From Mycolicibacterium porcinum (lineage in GTDB: Bacteria > Actinomycetota > Actinomycetes > Mycobacteriales > Mycobacteriaceae), in assembly GCA_002086835.1 (NCBI GenBank), contig MVIG01000022.1, positions 1-64,000 on the forward strand: 64,000 nt of DNA, read 5' to 3'. How positions within the stretch are numbered: the first letter of the stretch is position 1; every line of letters begins with the position of its first letter. Under the pieces are notes generated by a model, which was not told where the DNA came from, did not search any database, and saw only the letters and a program-made list of their open reading frames with translations. Positions 56,471 to 64,000 of the stretch are shown here, piece by piece. Made by a program: the position numbers and the translations under genes.

Positions 56471-58135
56471 ATGAACGACAACGGGTTAGAAAGCTTCGCG
56501 CTACACAGTGCGGACAAGTACCAGGGTCCGGCGGTGCAGGCCATCAATGACGAAGCGGTGCGGCCCGACGCCGCCCCCGCCGTCGACGTGGCGACGCTCG
56601 ATCCGGAATCCGCCGCGCGCCGTTATCTGAATCAGATGATCGCCAGCCCCGAGGTGCCGACCATCACCGACAGCAGCGCGGGCCCGGGAACCGAGTACCG
56701 GGCCCTGGGCACCGAGTCCATACCGCTGACGGACTCCACTGTCGTCAAGTTCGCCCAGTACCGTCAGCGCATCCCGATCTACGGCTCACTGGTCACGATC
56801 GAGCTCGACGACGACAACAACATGCTGGCTGTGAATTCGGCGATCGGCAATCCCGACGGCGTCGACGCCGTCGCGACCGTATCGCCTGCCCAGGCTCAGG
56901 ACGTGATCGTCAAGGACGCGGGCAAGGACGCGCTGCCGTTGCCGGAGCCGCCCCGGCTGTACTTCTACTTCGACAGCAGCGCCGACCCCGGCGTGTGGCG
57001 GCTGGTCTACATCGCCAAGAACGTGCAGCGGCACCGCGAGCGCACCTCGGACGGCCACCCGGAGACACTGCCGGAACTCTTCGACTACGTCGTCGACGCC
57101 CATTCCGGCGATCTGGTGGCCAAACTTCCCCGGACCCAGACCATTTCGTGGACCTTGGAAGAACTGGACTCCACCGACGCGCTCGGACAGACCCGGCGGA
57201 TCCGGGCCGAGCGCGACGAGAACGACAACAAGCGCCTGGTAGACCCGACCCGGCGCATCGAGACCTACGATTTCGGCTTCCGCAGGATCGAGGCGCAGTT
57301 CCGTTCCCTGCCGGGTACCGCGCCGATCACCAACCCGCCCGCGCCATGGAGCCCGGCGGCCATCAGCGCGCACGCCAACGCCCAGGAGGTGGCCGACTAC
57401 CTGCTGAACACGCTGCAACGCAACGGGCTCGACAACCAGGGCGGTCCGTTCATCTCGTCCATCAACTGCACGTCGATTCAGGATCCGACGCCCCAGGAAT
57501 GGCGCAACGCCGCCTGGATCGGCACGCAGATGGTCTATGGCCAGCGCAGCGTGAACGGTGAGTTGCGATCGTATGCGGTGGCCGTGGACGTCGTCGCCCA
57601 CGAGATGACGCACGGGCTGACCGACAACACCGCCCGCCTCGAGTACAAGGGCGAATCCGGTGCCCTCAACGAGTCCTACTCGGACATCATGGGGACGATC
57701 ATCGCCAACTCCCAGAAACCCGACATCGACAGCTGGAACTGGGAGATGGGCGAGGAACTCGACGGCACCGGGGTGCCCCTACGCGATCTGAGCGATCCGG
57801 CCCGGCGGGGCCAGCCCGCCCACATGCGCGACTACGTGAACACCACCCGAGACAACGGCGGCGTACACACCAACAGCGGCATCCACAACAAGGCCGCGTA
57901 CAACGTGATCAGCGCGAAGAACAGTCAAGGCCACCTGTTCACCCCGCAGGACGTCGCGACACTGTTCTATCTCGCTCTGACCCTTCACCTTTCGCGAACA
58001 TCAGGATTCAGCGACAGTCGGCGTGCCGTCGAACTCGTGGCCAAGTCCCTGTTCCGCAAGGATCCGCCGGACGTTCTCGACGAGAAGGTCAGCGCCATCA
58101 GTGCTGCGTTCGAGGACGCCGGGATCCAAGCCTGA
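56471..58135 (+). CDS. M4 (thermolysin-family) metallopeptidase
   Basis: A 554-residue zinc peptidase. Residues 50-230 or so look like the FTP/PepSY propeptide region (VVKFAQYRQRIPIYGSLVTIELDDDNNMLAV). The catalytic part has HEMTH at 377-381 (zinc ligands and base), the third zinc ligand Glu401 in NESYSDIMG, and His466 in DNGGVHTNSGIHNKAAY. All catalytic residues are intact. Oddly, there is no N-terminal signal peptide, although M4 enzymes are normally secreted. Divergent from the tyrosinase-like gene and 3 bases from the ilvA stop. Confidence 0.92.
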   Translation: MNDNGLESFALHSADKYQGPAVQAINDEAVRPDAAPAVDVATLDPESAARRYLNQMIASPEVPTITDSSAGPGTEYRALGTESIPLTDSTVVKFAQYRQRIPIYGSLVTIELDDDNNMLAVNSAIGNPDGVDAVATVSPAQAQDVIVKDAGKDALPLPEPPRLYFYFDSSADPGVWRLVYIAKNVQRHRERTSDGHPETLPELFDYVVDAHSGDLVAKLPRTQTISWTLEELDSTDALGQTRRIRAERDENDNKRLVDPTRRIETYDFGFRRIEAQFRSLPGTAPITNPPAPWSPAAISAHANAQEVADYLLNTLQRNGLDNQGGPFISSINCTSIQDPTPQEWRNAAWIGTQMVYGQRSVNGELRSYAVAVDVVAHEMTHGLTDNTARLEYKGESGALNESYSDIMGTIIANSQKPDIDSWNWEMGEELDGTGVPLRDLSDPARRGQPAHMRDYVNTTRDNGGVHTNSGIHNKAAYNVISAKNSQGHLFTPQDVATLFYLALTLHLSRTSGFSDSRRAVELVAKSLFRKDPPDVLDEKVSAISAAFEDAGIQA

Positions 58136-58138
58136 GGC

Positions 58139-59431
58139 TCAGGTCAGATACCGGTACGTCGGGGACCCCGGCTCGAGCAACTCGACATGGATATCGGAAT
58201 CCCGCATCCGGGCCAGCAGACCCTCCAGGTCGGTCGCTGCGCTCAACTCGACGCCGCACAACGCCTCACCGGTCTCCCGGTTGTTGCGCTTGACGTACTC
58301 GAACAGGGTGATGTCGTCGCCCGGCCCGAGGACCTCGTCGAGGAAGCGTCGCAATGCCCCGGGCTCCTGAGGAAAGTCGACCAGGAAATAGTGCTTGAGG
58401 CCCAGATGCACCAGTGACCGTTCGACCACCTCGTTGTACCGGGAGACATCGTTGTTGCCACCGGAGATCAGGCAGACCACGGTCGAACCGGGCTCGATGT
58501 CGGCTTCCAGCAATGCCGTCACCGACAGCGCACCTGCGGGCTCGGCGATGATGCCGTCGTTCTGGTACAGGTCGAGCATCGCGGTACAGACAGCGCCCTC
58601 GTCGACCGTGGTGAGAGCGACCATGTCGCCTGCCGCGGCCAGCGCGGCATAGGGCAGCGCCCCAGCCCGCGCCACCGCCGCGCCGTCGACGAACTGATCG
58701 ACGTGTTCGAGGGTCACCGGTTCTCCCGCCGCGAGGGCGGCGATCATCGACGCGGCCCCCGCGGGCTCCACACCGAGCACCGACGTACCCGAGGCGCGCT
58801 CAGCGAGGTACGTGGTGATACCGGCGATGCAGCCGCCGCCCCCGACGGGGACGATCACCAGGTCCGGCTCTTCATCGAGCTGTTCGAGCAGTTCGGCGGC
58901 GATGGTGCCCTGGCCCGCCATCGTGCGCACGTCGTCATACGGGGGTACCAGAGTGGCTCCGGTACGCGCGACGTCGTCCAGCGCTGCGGCCGCGGCCAGG
59001 TCATATGTCGACCCGACGGCGATCAGCTCGATGAACTCACGGCCGTGGTACCGAATCCGGTCCCGCTTCTGCTTCGGGGTCTTGGCCGGCACGTACACCC
59101 GGCCGTGGGTCCGCATGGACCGACAGGCCATCGCGAAGCCCTGGGCGTGATTACCGGCCGACGAGCACACCACTCCGGCGGCCAGTTCTTCGGCCGAGAG
59201 CTGAGCCATCAGGTTGAAGGCCCCGCGCGCCTTGTAGGAACGCACCGCCTGCAGGTCCTCGCGCTTGAGGTAGACGTTGGCGCCGGTCGCCTCTGAAAGA
59301 CGCTCGTTGAACTGCAGCGGGCTGCGGGTGACCACCCCGGAAATTCGCTCGGCGGCCTCATCGATGTCGGCGGCAGTCAGGGGCGCGGCCAGCGGGGACA
59401 CTCGGGAGCCTTTGCTCAGATCGGCAGTCAC
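58139..59431 (-). CDS. ilvA: Threonine deaminase (biosynthetic)
   Basis: Converts threonine to 2-oxobutyrate, first step of isoleucine synthesis. The 430-residue PLP enzyme has the PLP lysine in DLQAVRSYKARGAFN, SSAGNHAQGFA and the glycine loop PVGGGGCIAG. The C-terminal ACT-like regulatory domain from about residue 345 (KHYFLVDFPQEPGALRRFLDEVL) binds isoleucine. GTG start at 59431. It lies next to treZ-type genes in M. tuberculosis as well; here the tyrosinase locus is inserted between. Confidence 0.96.
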   Translation of the reverse strand: MTADLSKGSRVSPLAAPLTAADIDEAAERISGVVTRSPLQFNERLSEATGANVYLKREDLQAVRSYKARGAFNLMAQLSAEELAAGVVCSSAGNHAQGFAMACRSMRTHGRVYVPAKTPKQKRDRIRYHGREFIELIAVGSTYDLAAAAALDDVARTGATLVPPYDDVRTMAGQGTIAAELLEQLDEEPDLVIVPVGGGGCIAGITTYLAERASGTSVLGVEPAGAASMIAALAAGEPVTLEHVDQFVDGAAVARAGALPYAALAAAGDMVALTTVDEGAVCTAMLDLYQNDGIIAEPAGALSVTALLEADIEPGSTVVCLISGGNNDVSRYNEVVERSLVHLGLKHYFLVDFPQEPGALRRFLDEVLGPGDDITLFEYVKRNNRETGEALCGVELSAATDLEGLLARMRDSDIHVELLEPGSPTYRYLT

Positions 59432-59470
59432 CGTTCAATGGTGCCACTGGCCAGGCGTTTCACCTCAGGT

Positions 59471-59488
59471 GGGTGGGCCGACCCACCC
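59471..59488. promoter_or_regulatory. Short GC-rich hairpin between ilvA and the lipoprotein gene
   Basis: GGGTGGG and CCCACCC pair around CCGA in the 128-base divergent gap, 40 bases upstream of ilvA. It may lie in the ilvA leader or be a protein site. No leader peptide with isoleucine codons was found. Confidence 0.3.
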
Positions 59489-59559
59489 GATCGAGCACCA
59501 AATCGCGAAAATCCGCCATATGCGGTTACTCCGGTCGCGGAACTGGGAAAATAACCGTC

Positions 59560-59988
59560 ATGCGGCACTTCCAGCAGCAGCTGGCGACGTGCACGGTCTT
59601 GGTCACCGCGCTGGCGACGTCCGCATGCACGACACACACCAGCATCCCGGCCGACGCCTACACAGCGCGGGTTGTCATCAACAACGAGCAGCTCCCGGAG
59701 ACGTACTCGGTGGAGTGCACGCAGGTCAACTGGTTCTGGACCATCGAAACGCTGCCGAAAACACCGGGCTTCGCCGCCATCATCCAGACCGGCGGCACCA
59801 TCGCGCCGAAGGTGTTCCGGATCGACGGCCTGGCCGGTTTCACGGGCAGCTCGTATCGCGCGACGTCGGACAGCCAGGCCGGCATCAAGGGCACCACATT
59901 CCACATCAGCGGGACCGCGCTCGGGTCGTTCGCCGACCGTCCCACCAGGCGTGCCGAGGTCCAGTTCCGGATGGACGCCACCTGCTGA
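59560..59988 (+). CDS. LpqH-like (19 kDa antigen family) lipoprotein
   Basis: A 142-residue lipoprotein. The signal peptide MRHFQQQLATCTVLVTALATSAC ends in a lipobox (TSAC) with the modified cysteine at residue 23. Lgt, encoded at the other end of this window, would lipidate it. The mature part has SVECTQVNWFWTIET and ends in MDATC, a likely disulfide as in LpqH relatives. It sits in the envelope. I chose the ATG just before the signal peptide over longer in-frame starts. Confidence 0.85.
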   Translation: MRHFQQQLATCTVLVTALATSACTTHTSIPADAYTARVVINNEQLPETYSVECTQVNWFWTIETLPKTPGFAAIIQTGGTIAPKVFRIDGLAGFTGSSYRATSDSQAGIKGTTFHISGTALGSFADRPTRRAEVQFRMDATC

Positions 59989-60068
59989 CGCCTCTGGACC
60001 GATAAAGCGACACGCCTGATCGAAGGTTTCGGCTGGCCGAAATCAGAGTTGCGAGCTATCGTCAATCT

Positions 60069-60299
60069 ATGACCACCGCCGGGAACTTTCGCAGCGCCAC
60101 CTCCCGGGCCGATCACCAGGTCGACATCGCCGGGGTGCCCTGGCCGACCTACAAGCTGATCGCCCTGGCGATCGGCGCCCTGGTGCTGGTGGTCGTCGGC
60201 CTGGCGACCATGACCGCGGCGCCCGCCGTTCTCTCGGCTGCCGCAGCCACCATCGTGGTGTGGCTGGGGCTGGGCCACATCTCGCCTTCTGATCACTGA
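60069..60299 (+). CDS. Small membrane protein, unknown
   Basis: A 76-residue protein with two hydrophobic helices (LIALAIGALVLVVVGLATM and VLSAAAATIVVWLGLG). A TATCGT -10 seven bases before the ATG suggests a leaderless mRNA. I do not recognise a family beyond similar small mycobacterial proteins. Its 3' end overlaps the convergent SRPBCC gene by 7 bases. Confidence 0.65.
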   Translation: MTTAGNFRSATSRADHQVDIAGVPWPTYKLIALAIGALVLVVVGLATMTAAPAVLSAAAATIVVWLGLGHISPSDH

Positions 60300-60697
60300 C
60301 CTTCCAGCAGCCCCCGCAGCGACTCCAGGTCGGCCGCCACCGCGGCAACATCCGCCTCGAACTGTTCATCGGTCACGCCCGGCCGCTGCCGGACCGTGAA
60401 CACGACTTCACACGCCGTCGCGTCCAGGCCGGCCGGAACCACCCGCATCGGGTTGTACACGGCCTCACCCGAGGGCAGCCGGACCACGTGATCGAGCACG
60501 CCCAGCGCGTTCGTCGCCGTGAACTCGACGGTGACCTCGCCCATTGGCGAATCCGCCACCCATCCTCGCGCGGTCAGGCGCAGCCCACCCTCGGCCAGCC
60601 CTGCCGCCCACGTGGCCAACTGCCGTGGATCGGAGGCGTAGGAGTACACCGCGTCGGGGGCGACGTCGATCCACACGCTGACATGTCTGCTCCGCAT
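60293..60697 (-). CDS. SRPBCC-fold (polyketide-cyclase-like) protein
   Basis: A 134-residue protein beginning MRSRHVSVWIDVAPDAVYSYASDPRQLATWAAGL, a typical START/SRPBCC opening with a beta strand, two short helices and a ligand cavity, ending in a long C-terminal helix. The ligand is unknown. ATG at 60697 chosen; the longer open frame upstream lacks signals. Divergent from the methyltransferase gene by 101 bases. Confidence 0.8.
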   Translation of the reverse strand: MRSRHVSVWIDVAPDAVYSYASDPRQLATWAAGLAEGGLRLTARGWVADSPMGEVTVEFTATNALGVLDHVVRLPSGEAVYNPMRVVPAGLDATACEVVFTVRQRPGVTDEQFEADVAAVAADLESLRGLLEGQ

Positions 60698-60798
60698 GGT
60701 TCTACCGTAGGCCACCTCACCTGCCCACCTGGGATCGCAAGGGCGGTAAACGTTTTCGCCCAGCTGTTCAGCCGGCCGGCGGGTGTACCGTCGGGCTT

Positions 60799-61632
60799 GT
60801 GGGTATCGCGACGACGGGCCTGACCCCCGTAGAGGAAACCGCATTCCTGACTCTGTACGCCAGAGCGCTCGACAGCCGGTGGGCCCGCCCGATCCTCGGC
60901 GACACCATGGCCGACGAGACGGTCGGACAACTGGAGTACGACTTTGCCGGTCTCGGGGTACAGACCAGTGTGGTCTGCCAGTCGGCGCTGCGCGCCAAGA
61001 TGCTCGACGACCGGGTCCGGGCGTTCGTGGCCGACCATCCCGACGCCGTGGTGGTCGATCTCGGCGGGGGCCTCGACAGTGGCGTACACCGAGTCTCACC
61101 GCCGGCCACGGTCGACTGGTACAGCGTGGATCTGCCGGGGATCAGCGAACTGCGCGACCGCGTCATCCCGCCTCTCCCCCAGGCGCACACCGTTGCCGCA
61201 TCGCTGGCCGACCCGGACTGGACCGACCCGATTCCCTCCGACCGCCCCACGATCCTGGTGGCGGACGGGTTGTTCGCGTTCCTCGCCGAGCCGGTGATCG
61301 CGGGCATCTTCAGGAAGATCACCGATCACTTCGAGTCCGGGGATGTCGCGTTCAACGACTACGGCCGCATCGGGTGGATGAGTAGGGCTGCGCTGAAGTT
61401 CTTCCCCGCCAAGATGTTCAAGGACGTCGGAAGCCAGTGGGGCTACCCAGGTTTCAAGGACGCCCACCACCCCGAAACCTGGGCCCCGCGACTGCATCTC
61501 GTCGAGGAAGCCAGCCTGACCGGTCAACCCGAGGTCGACCTCTTCCCCGGCATGCTGCGCATCGCCACGCGCGTCAGCGGCCTCAGTAAGGCCACCGCCC
61601 GTAAGGCGCGCATCCTGCGGTACCGGTTCTGA
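60799..61632 (+). CDS. Leucine-carboxyl-methyltransferase-family (TcmP-like) methyltransferase
   Basis: A 277-residue SAM-dependent enzyme. It has VVVDLGGGLDSGVHRV (SAM site), WYSVDLPGISELRDRVIPP, and ILVADGLFAFL, which match the LCM/TcmP O-methyltransferase group common in mycobacteria. The substrate is unknown. GTG at 60799. Confidence 0.85.
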   Translation: MGIATTGLTPVEETAFLTLYARALDSRWARPILGDTMADETVGQLEYDFAGLGVQTSVVCQSALRAKMLDDRVRAFVADHPDAVVVDLGGGLDSGVHRVSPPATVDWYSVDLPGISELRDRVIPPLPQAHTVAASLADPDWTDPIPSDRPTILVADGLFAFLAEPVIAGIFRKITDHFESGDVAFNDYGRIGWMSRAALKFFPAKMFKDVGSQWGYPGFKDAHHPETWAPRLHLVEEASLTGQPEVDLFPGMLRIATRVSGLSKATARKARILRYRF

Positions 61633-61695
61633 CCGGTGGTCGCCATTACCCATGAGGTAGTCGACCGAACCGGCACCTCACGTCATCGTTGAAGC

Positions 61696-62598
61696 ATGTC
61701 GCTGTCCATCGGGATCATGCTGCCGAGCCGTGAAACCGCGATGACGGGGCGTCACGATGCGCGGGGACTGATCGAATTCGCCCGGATCGCGGAGGAATCG
61801 GGGTTCGACTCGGTGTGGACGGGCGATTCCGTTTTGGCCCGCACCCGCGTTGATCCGCTGACACTGCTCGCCGCGGTGAGTGTCGGCACCTCCCGGGTAG
61901 GGCTCGGCACCGCCGCACTGATCGGCCCGTTGCGCCCACCGTTGCTGACCGCCGCGCAGGCCGCTGCGGTCGACCAGCTCTCGGGTGGACGGCTGATCCT
62001 CGGCCTGGGCTCCGGATCTCCACTGCCGGAGAGCCGTCGTGAATTCGAGGCGCTGGCAATGCCGTTCAGTGGCCGGGCCCGACGCCTCGATGAGGCCGTT
62101 CGGTCGTGGCGGCAGGGGTGGTCGGGCGAAACCGGATTCAGCGGCCTACCGCCCGCCCGCGCGGGCGGGCCGCCGCTGTGGCTGGCCGGCGGAGACTCCG
62201 ACCGGGTGATCACGCGGGTGGCCGAGGATTACGACGGTTGGCTGCCCTACGTCCCCGATGCCGGCGCCTACGCGCGGGCCTGGACGCGCATCGGTGAGTT
62301 GACGTCGCGCCCGATCACACCCGCGCTGTACGCCACGGTGTGCATCGATGCCGACCGCCGGCGCGCCCATGACACACTCGACACCTACACCAGGGCCTAC
62401 TACCGCCAACCGCTCGATGTGATGAGTTCGTTTCAGGCGATCTGTGGTGGATCCGCCAAGGAATGCGCGGACTGGCTGGCCGACTACATCGAGGCCGGGG
62501 CGCGACACCTGGTGCTGCGGATCGGTGTGCTCGATCCGCATCCGCGCATGATCGGCGACGAGCTGCTGCCGCTACTGCGTCAAGCCGGTAGTTCGTGA
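61696..62598 (+). CDS. LLM-class (luciferase-like) oxidoreductase
   Basis: A 300-residue TIM-barrel flavin or F420 oxidoreductase. IEFARIAEESGFDSVWTGDSVL, VGLGTAALIGPLRPPLLTAAQAAAVDQLSGGRLILGLGSG and PPLWLAGGDSDRVI are the family's conserved segments. Whether it uses FMN or F420 cannot be told from sequence. It ends 19 bases inside the convergent MerR gene. Confidence 0.87.
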   Translation: MSLSIGIMLPSRETAMTGRHDARGLIEFARIAEESGFDSVWTGDSVLARTRVDPLTLLAAVSVGTSRVGLGTAALIGPLRPPLLTAAQAAAVDQLSGGRLILGLGSGSPLPESRREFEALAMPFSGRARRLDEAVRSWRQGWSGETGFSGLPPARAGGPPLWLAGGDSDRVITRVAEDYDGWLPYVPDAGAYARAWTRIGELTSRPITPALYATVCIDADRRRAHDTLDTYTRAYYRQPLDVMSSFQAICGGSAKECADWLADYIEAGARHLVLRIGVLDPHPRMIGDELLPLLRQAGSS

Positions 62599-62969
62599 TG
62601 AATCCCGCACGTACACAACTCGATCGACGGGCACGTGCACCGCATCCCCCACTCGATGATGGCCCGCGCCCGAGCCAGTGCCTCCAATTGCTCATCGATC
62701 TCGGCCAGTTTGGTCTGCGCCAGCTCACGAGCCATCGGCCGGCCCGGTGTGTCGTCCTTCAGCAGCAGCCCGATCTCGGTCAACGAGAATCCGGCCGTCT
62801 TACACAACCTGATCACCTCCAGGCGCATCAGGACCGACTCCTGATAGCGACGCTGCCCGCCGACACGCTGCGGCGCGGGTAACAGTCCGACCTGCTCGTA
62901 ATAACGCAGTGCGGTCTGGGCGACGCCGCTCCGCTGCGTGACGTCCCCGATGGTCAGCATCGCGCCCAT
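62580..62969 (-). CDS. MerR-family transcriptional regulator with C-terminal cysteines
   Basis: A 129-residue regulator with the N-terminal winged helix (MLTIGDVTQRSGVAQTALRYYEQVGLLPAPQRVGGQRRY) and a dimer helix at about 85-107. Four cysteines at 111, 113, 119 and 121 (CTCPSIELCTC) could bind metal or an iron-sulfur cluster, so it may sense metal or redox state. ATG at 62969 has GAGGAGG at good spacing. Divergent from the F420/PPOX gene across a perfect palindrome. Confidence 0.9.
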   Translation of the reverse strand: MGAMLTIGDVTQRSGVAQTALRYYEQVGLLPAPQRVGGQRRYQESVLMRLEVIRLCKTAGFSLTEIGLLLKDDTPGRPMARELAQTKLAEIDEQLEALARARAIIEWGMRCTCPSIELCTCGIHHELPA

Positions 62970-62989
62970 CTGTCCTCCTCACCGAGCTT

Positions 62990-63011
62990 GACTTAGAGTC
63001 AACTCTAAGTC
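62990..63011. promoter_or_regulatory. MerR-type operator
   Basis: GACTTAGAGT (62990-62999) and ACTCTAAGTC (63002-63011) are perfect inverted copies around CA. Plus-strand TTGACT (62988-62993) overlaps the left arm and could be a -35. A 19-base spacer, usual for MerR promoters, would put the -10 at TTGACT (63013-63018), which is weak. The layout fits activation of the PPOX gene by DNA twisting, as in ZntR-type sites. Confidence 0.7.
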
Positions 63012-63024
63012 GTTGACTGGCTGC

Positions 63025-63507
63025 ATGCCGCATACCGACACCACTCTTGAGACTCTCGGCCGTTCCCACTACGCGCTGCTGCGCAGCTACCGCCGCGACG
63101 GTACCGCTGTCGACACCCCGATCTGGTTCGTCCTCGACGGCCGAAGCGCGCTGTTCCGCACCAAGATCGGTCCGAAAACCCGCAGGCTCACCAACCGGCC
63201 GGATGTCGAATTGGTGGTCTGCGACTACAAGGGGCGCATCACCGGGAGCACCTGGCTGACCGGCCGGGCCACCGTACTCGGAGGCGACGATGCCCAAGCC
63301 GCCAACCGCGCCCTGCACCGGCGCTACGGATGGCAGTGGAACATCGTGCCGCTACTCAAGATCCCCGGCATCACCAACGTGCACAGCAGCCTTCCGCTGC
63401 GGGAGAAGCTGCGACGGGCCCGTGACCGTGCGTTGTGGCCCGACAGCGCCATCGTCCGGGTGGAGTTGGCCGCTACCCCAGGCAACCAGGACCGAGTAAC
63501 GCCTTGA
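63025..63507 (+). CDS. PPOX-class F420-dependent oxidoreductase
   Basis: A 160-residue split-barrel protein of the Rv2061c-like family: [53 protein letters not shown] and a C-terminal basic helix region. It probably binds F420 or FMN. The substrate is unknown. ATG at 63025 lies 14 bases after the MerR palindrome, so it is the likely target of the MerR protein. Its 3' end overlaps dnaE1 by 35 bases. Confidence 0.85.
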   Translation: MPHTDTTLETLGRSHYALLRSYRRDGTAVDTPIWFVLDGRSALFRTKIGPKTRRLTNRPDVELVVCDYKGRITGSTWLTGRATVLGGDDAQAANRALHRRYGWQWNIVPLLKIPGITNVHSSLPLREKLRRARDRALWPDSAIVRVELAATPGNQDRVTP

Positions 63508-64000
63508 GGTCACCCATCAGAGCCGAGGACGGGGTCACCCGTAGCGACTGATCCAGTTCCAGCGTGGTGATCCGCTCGCCGCTGATCAGCCGCAGATGCA
63601 CCTGGGACGTGCCGGGATGATTGGCCAGCACCTGCTTGAGCGCACTCACCTTGTCGATCGTGCACTGGCGGGTGGGCAGGCTGACCGCCAGCGGGCGGTC
63701 GGCCTGGGCGCTGCTGAAGTCGGGCACCACCAGTTCGTGGGCGATCAGCGAGATCCGGTCGTCGCGCGCGGCCACTTTCGCCTTGACCAGTACCACCACG
63801 TCGTCGGCGATCTCGTGGCCGAACAGGGAGTACGTCTGCGGGAAGAACAGCACCTCGATACCACCGGTCAGGTCTTCCAATTGAGCCGAGGCCCAAGGCA
63901 AGCCGTTCTTGTTCACGCGGCGGTTGACCGAGGCCAAGATGCCGCCGACCACCACCTGTGCGTCATTGGCGACGTCGCCGTCGAGAATCGCCGGGATCTG
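63473..64000 (-). CDS. dnaE1: DNA polymerase III alpha subunit, 3' end only
   Basis: Open reading runs in from the right edge ([28 protein letters not shown]), giving the last 175 residues or so. [29 protein letters not shown] is the OB-fold typical of DnaE1, and the rest is the C-terminal tail. The replicative polymerase is essential. The catalytic PHP and palm domains lie outside the window. Confidence 0.95.
   Translation of the reverse strand, partial: QIPAILDGDVANDAQVVVGGILASVNRRVNKNGLPWASAQLEDLTGGIEVLFFPQTYSLFGHEIADDVVVLVKAKVAARDDRISLIAHELVVPDFSSAQADRPLAVSLPTRQCTIDKVSALKQVLANHPGTSQVHLRLISGERITTLELDQSLRVTPSSALMGDLKALLGPGCLG

Noticed and set aside
59432-59559. An ilvA leader peptide (19-codon frame beginning at the CATATGG site)
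   Set aside because: It has no run of isoleucine, valine or threonine codons and no switchable hairpin pair.

Overview
The window looks like chromosome of a rapidly growing mycobacterium (Mycolicibacterium-like). It is GC-rich, uses many GTG and some TTG starts, and joins genes by 4-base ATGA/GTGA overlaps. Gene order follows the M. tuberculosis stretch from dnaE1/ilvA through treZYX, bio, nad, his and trp to lgt, pykA and tesB, read in reverse. F420-type oxidoreductases, an LpqH-like lipoprotein, a GTG-started trp/his cluster and BioQ and NrtR regulation fit that assignment. No rRNA, tRNA, CRISPR array or intact insertion sequence was seen. The species cannot be named from this sequence alone.

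Layout. 0-9.8 kb: end of a DUF4190-like membrane protein, thioesterase tesB, pyruvate kinase, glutamate synthase gltB-gltD, and two small membrane proteins. 9.8-17.6 kb: a trp operon on the minus strand (trpE, a Trp-associated membrane protein, trpC, trpB, trpA) ending in lgt. Its lipoprotein diacylglyceryl transferase carries an acidic tail of about 615 residues that contains a perfect 195-bp tandem duplication. 17.7-24.2 kb: bcp, then genes that are not at this place in M. tuberculosis. These are a leuA with a newly read leucine leader peptide (leuL) and RNA hairpin, a GntR regulator, an ABC ATPase, and a restriction-modification pair. 24.3-30.7 kb: hisD-C-B-H-priA-impA-hisF-hisI on the minus strand. 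30.8-38.9 kb: a Ddn-like protein, a LysE exporter, nadA-B-C facing the Nudix-type repressor NrtR across a perfect palindrome, a lipase, an AraC regulator and a VOC protein. 38.9-45.3 kb: biotin genes bioB-bsaP-DUF2567, the divergent repressor bioQ, and bioA, bioF, bioD and a 2H phosphoesterase, with two matching BioQ operators. 45.4-53.8 kb: an acyltransferase-SGNH protein followed by treX-treY-treZ, which make trehalose from glycogen. 53.8-58.1 kb: an MFS-transporter remnant, then a DUF2182 membrane protein and a tyrosinase-like copper enzyme on the minus strand, facing a thermolysin-family (M4) peptidase. 58.1-64 kb: ilvA, an LpqH-like lipoprotein, small accessory genes, a MerR regulator with its operator beside an F420/PPOX gene, and the 3' end of dnaE1.

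Working together: trp and his biosynthesis share PriA, which does the HisA and TrpF steps. NAD synthesis is probably set by NrtR, biotin synthesis by BioQ, and the leuA copy by translation of leuL. The least explained part is the tyrosinase/DUF2182/M4 locus, with two GTAG-N4-CTAC palindromes in its shared promoter region.
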